A DNA stretch of 64,000 bases from Euonymus europaeus. Taxonomy: Eukaryota; Streptophyta; Magnoliopsida; Celastrales; Celastraceae. The DNA is taken from NCBI GenBank assembly GCA_963580455.1, contig OY756964.1:20620001-20684000 (forward strand), given 5' to 3'. The notes under the pieces are model-generated. The model saw only the letters and a program-made list of their open reading frames with translations, did no database searches and had not been told where the DNA came from. Shown piece after piece: positions 63,268 to 64,000 of the stretch. Made by a program: the position numbers and the translations under genes. Each line of letters begins with the position of its first letter. Within the stretch, counting starts at the first letter, position 1.

Positions 63268-63623
63268 ATGTTTTCCGTATCTAATTCAGCACCAACATGT
63301 CTTTACAGACGCACAAATCCTGTCTCTCCGAGCGCCTCTCCTGTGATTTTATCTTCTCCATTTCATCGGAGGACGTGGTTTCATTCACGTCCATGTGCTT
63401 TGAGTACAGGATCGGAAGGGTCGGATGTGCTGAGGAAACCGTTGTCTCGGCCTCCGGTGAAGGAGAGTGAGATTCCGGAAGAAGAAGAAGAAGAAGAAGA
63501 CGATTTGGCAGGCAAGCATGAGGAAATACAAGAAGAAGACGTGTGGGTTGATTGGGAGGACCAGATTTTGGCGGATACTGTTCCTCTTGTTGGTTTTGCG
63601 AGGATGATTCTACACTCTAACAA
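63268..63623 (+). CDS. Chloroplast DCL-like (DUF3223) protein, first exon only
   Basis: The first exon encodes about 118 residues and ends at a GTGAGT donor (63624), phase 2. Residues 1 to about 50 are rich in Ser, Pro and Arg (PVSPSASPVILSSPFHRR), like a plastid transit peptide. An acidic run (PEEEEEEEDDL) follows, then WVDWEDQILADTVPLVGFAR and MILHSNK. The latter resembles the start of the plant DCL/DUF3223 family, whose tomato founder is needed for chloroplast 4.5S rRNA maturation. The diagnostic core of the domain would be in later exons beyond the window, so the name is tentative. The gene shares its promoter with COR27. Confidence 0.6.
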
Positions 63624-64000
63624 GTGAGTAATGGATTTATATTTTTGTATCATTCTGGGTATATAATAGACATTTTAAAAAGTTAAACTGATTAGCATGA
63701 TCAACAAACAAGTTTGTGTGATTTAGGTATTGCGTGTTTGACAAAACGTGCGAAAGGCAGGCCAGCGATTTTTTTTTATAGTGGAGAACGAATAGAAATG
63801 AAATGCTGGTAATTTAAAATTTTCGGGCTAAACATGGGGTGTTTATGTGGGTGAAGGGTCTAATTTTGAAGCTGGAGGGAACATAAAAATTGCAACTGAT
63901 TATTGACGATTATAGGTTGGGCTTGTTTTCCGGTTCTGGTTCTGGTTCCTATGAAGAAACCTATGGCATCATAACCAAGGTTTTGAAAACCGGACCGGTC
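63624..64000. other. Intron of the DCL-like gene, running off the window
   Basis: No second exon matching the family is visible. The last 30 bases (from 63971, ATAACCAAGG, then a TTTTGAAAACCGGACCGG core) look like the start of a dispersed element also seen at 18459-18510, cut by the window edge. Confidence 0.5.

Noticed and set aside
63727..63780. Possible second exon of the DCL-like gene after ATTTAG at 63726
   Set aside because: It would be in phase but gives unrelated residues and a stop within about 20 codons; more likely intron.
1..64000. CRISPR arrays, rRNA genes, intact tRNA genes, plant microRNA precursors
   Set aside because: None seen. The tRNA-like boxes found belong to SINE-type elements or a 30-base fragment, and no well-known microRNA sequence was recognised.

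Overview
The window is eudicot nuclear DNA. Genes carry GT-AG introns, intergenic DNA is AT-rich, and between genes lie plant-type mobile DNA: a Ty3/gypsy element primed by tRNA-Asp, copia fragments, a SINE and MITEs. There are no operons, CRISPR arrays or bacterial features. I resolved eight protein-coding genes by reading exon frames and splice sites, plus two pseudogene fragments of a ninth.

Layout. 1-2190: degraded copia and other repeats. 2190-7014 (+): a WEB1-like coiled-coil protein (chloroplast photorelocation family) with a leader intron. 7684-9083 (-): LHCA5, a photosystem I antenna protein, with a SINE just inside intron 3. 9722-12771 (-): a VID27-like protein. 14251-17165 and 30305-32925: two copies of one segment, each with an AMY1-type alpha-amylase gene (-) followed upstream by remains of a sterol carrier protein 2 gene. 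Between them sits an 8,977-bp Athila-like LTR retrotransposon (18629-27605, target duplication TGTAT). It keeps gag-protease and a second ORF but lacks reverse transcriptase, RNase H and integrase, and it hosts a 429-bp palindromic insertion with Pol III-like boxes. 32.9-40.3 kb: AT-rich repeats, MITEs and a copia gag remnant. 40311-42813 (-): CYP707A, ABA 8'-hydroxylase. 42.8-54.3 kb: about 11.5 kb with no gene I can support. 54317-58369 (-): COQ10. 59402-62709 (-): COR27/COR28-type cold- and clock-regulated protein. 63268 onward (+): first exon of a chloroplast DCL-like (DUF3223) protein, cut by the window edge.

Functional links are modest. WEB1, LHCA5 and DCL concern chloroplasts; CYP707A and COR27 concern ABA, cold and clock control. 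The gene order matters more. WEB-like next to VID27, and WEB-like next to SCP2 next to COR27, are neighbourhoods I recall from Arabidopsis (around At4g33390-At4g33400 and At5g42880-At5g42900). This window therefore looks like an expanded ancestral block in which SCP2 survives only as pseudogene pieces.

The strongest regulatory signal is a 51-bp repeat carrying two perfect evening elements, next to ACGT boxes, in the 558-bp divergent promoter between COR27 and the DCL-like gene. Exon boundaries were derived by hand from frame and splice sites; family names are recognised from memory, not from a search.
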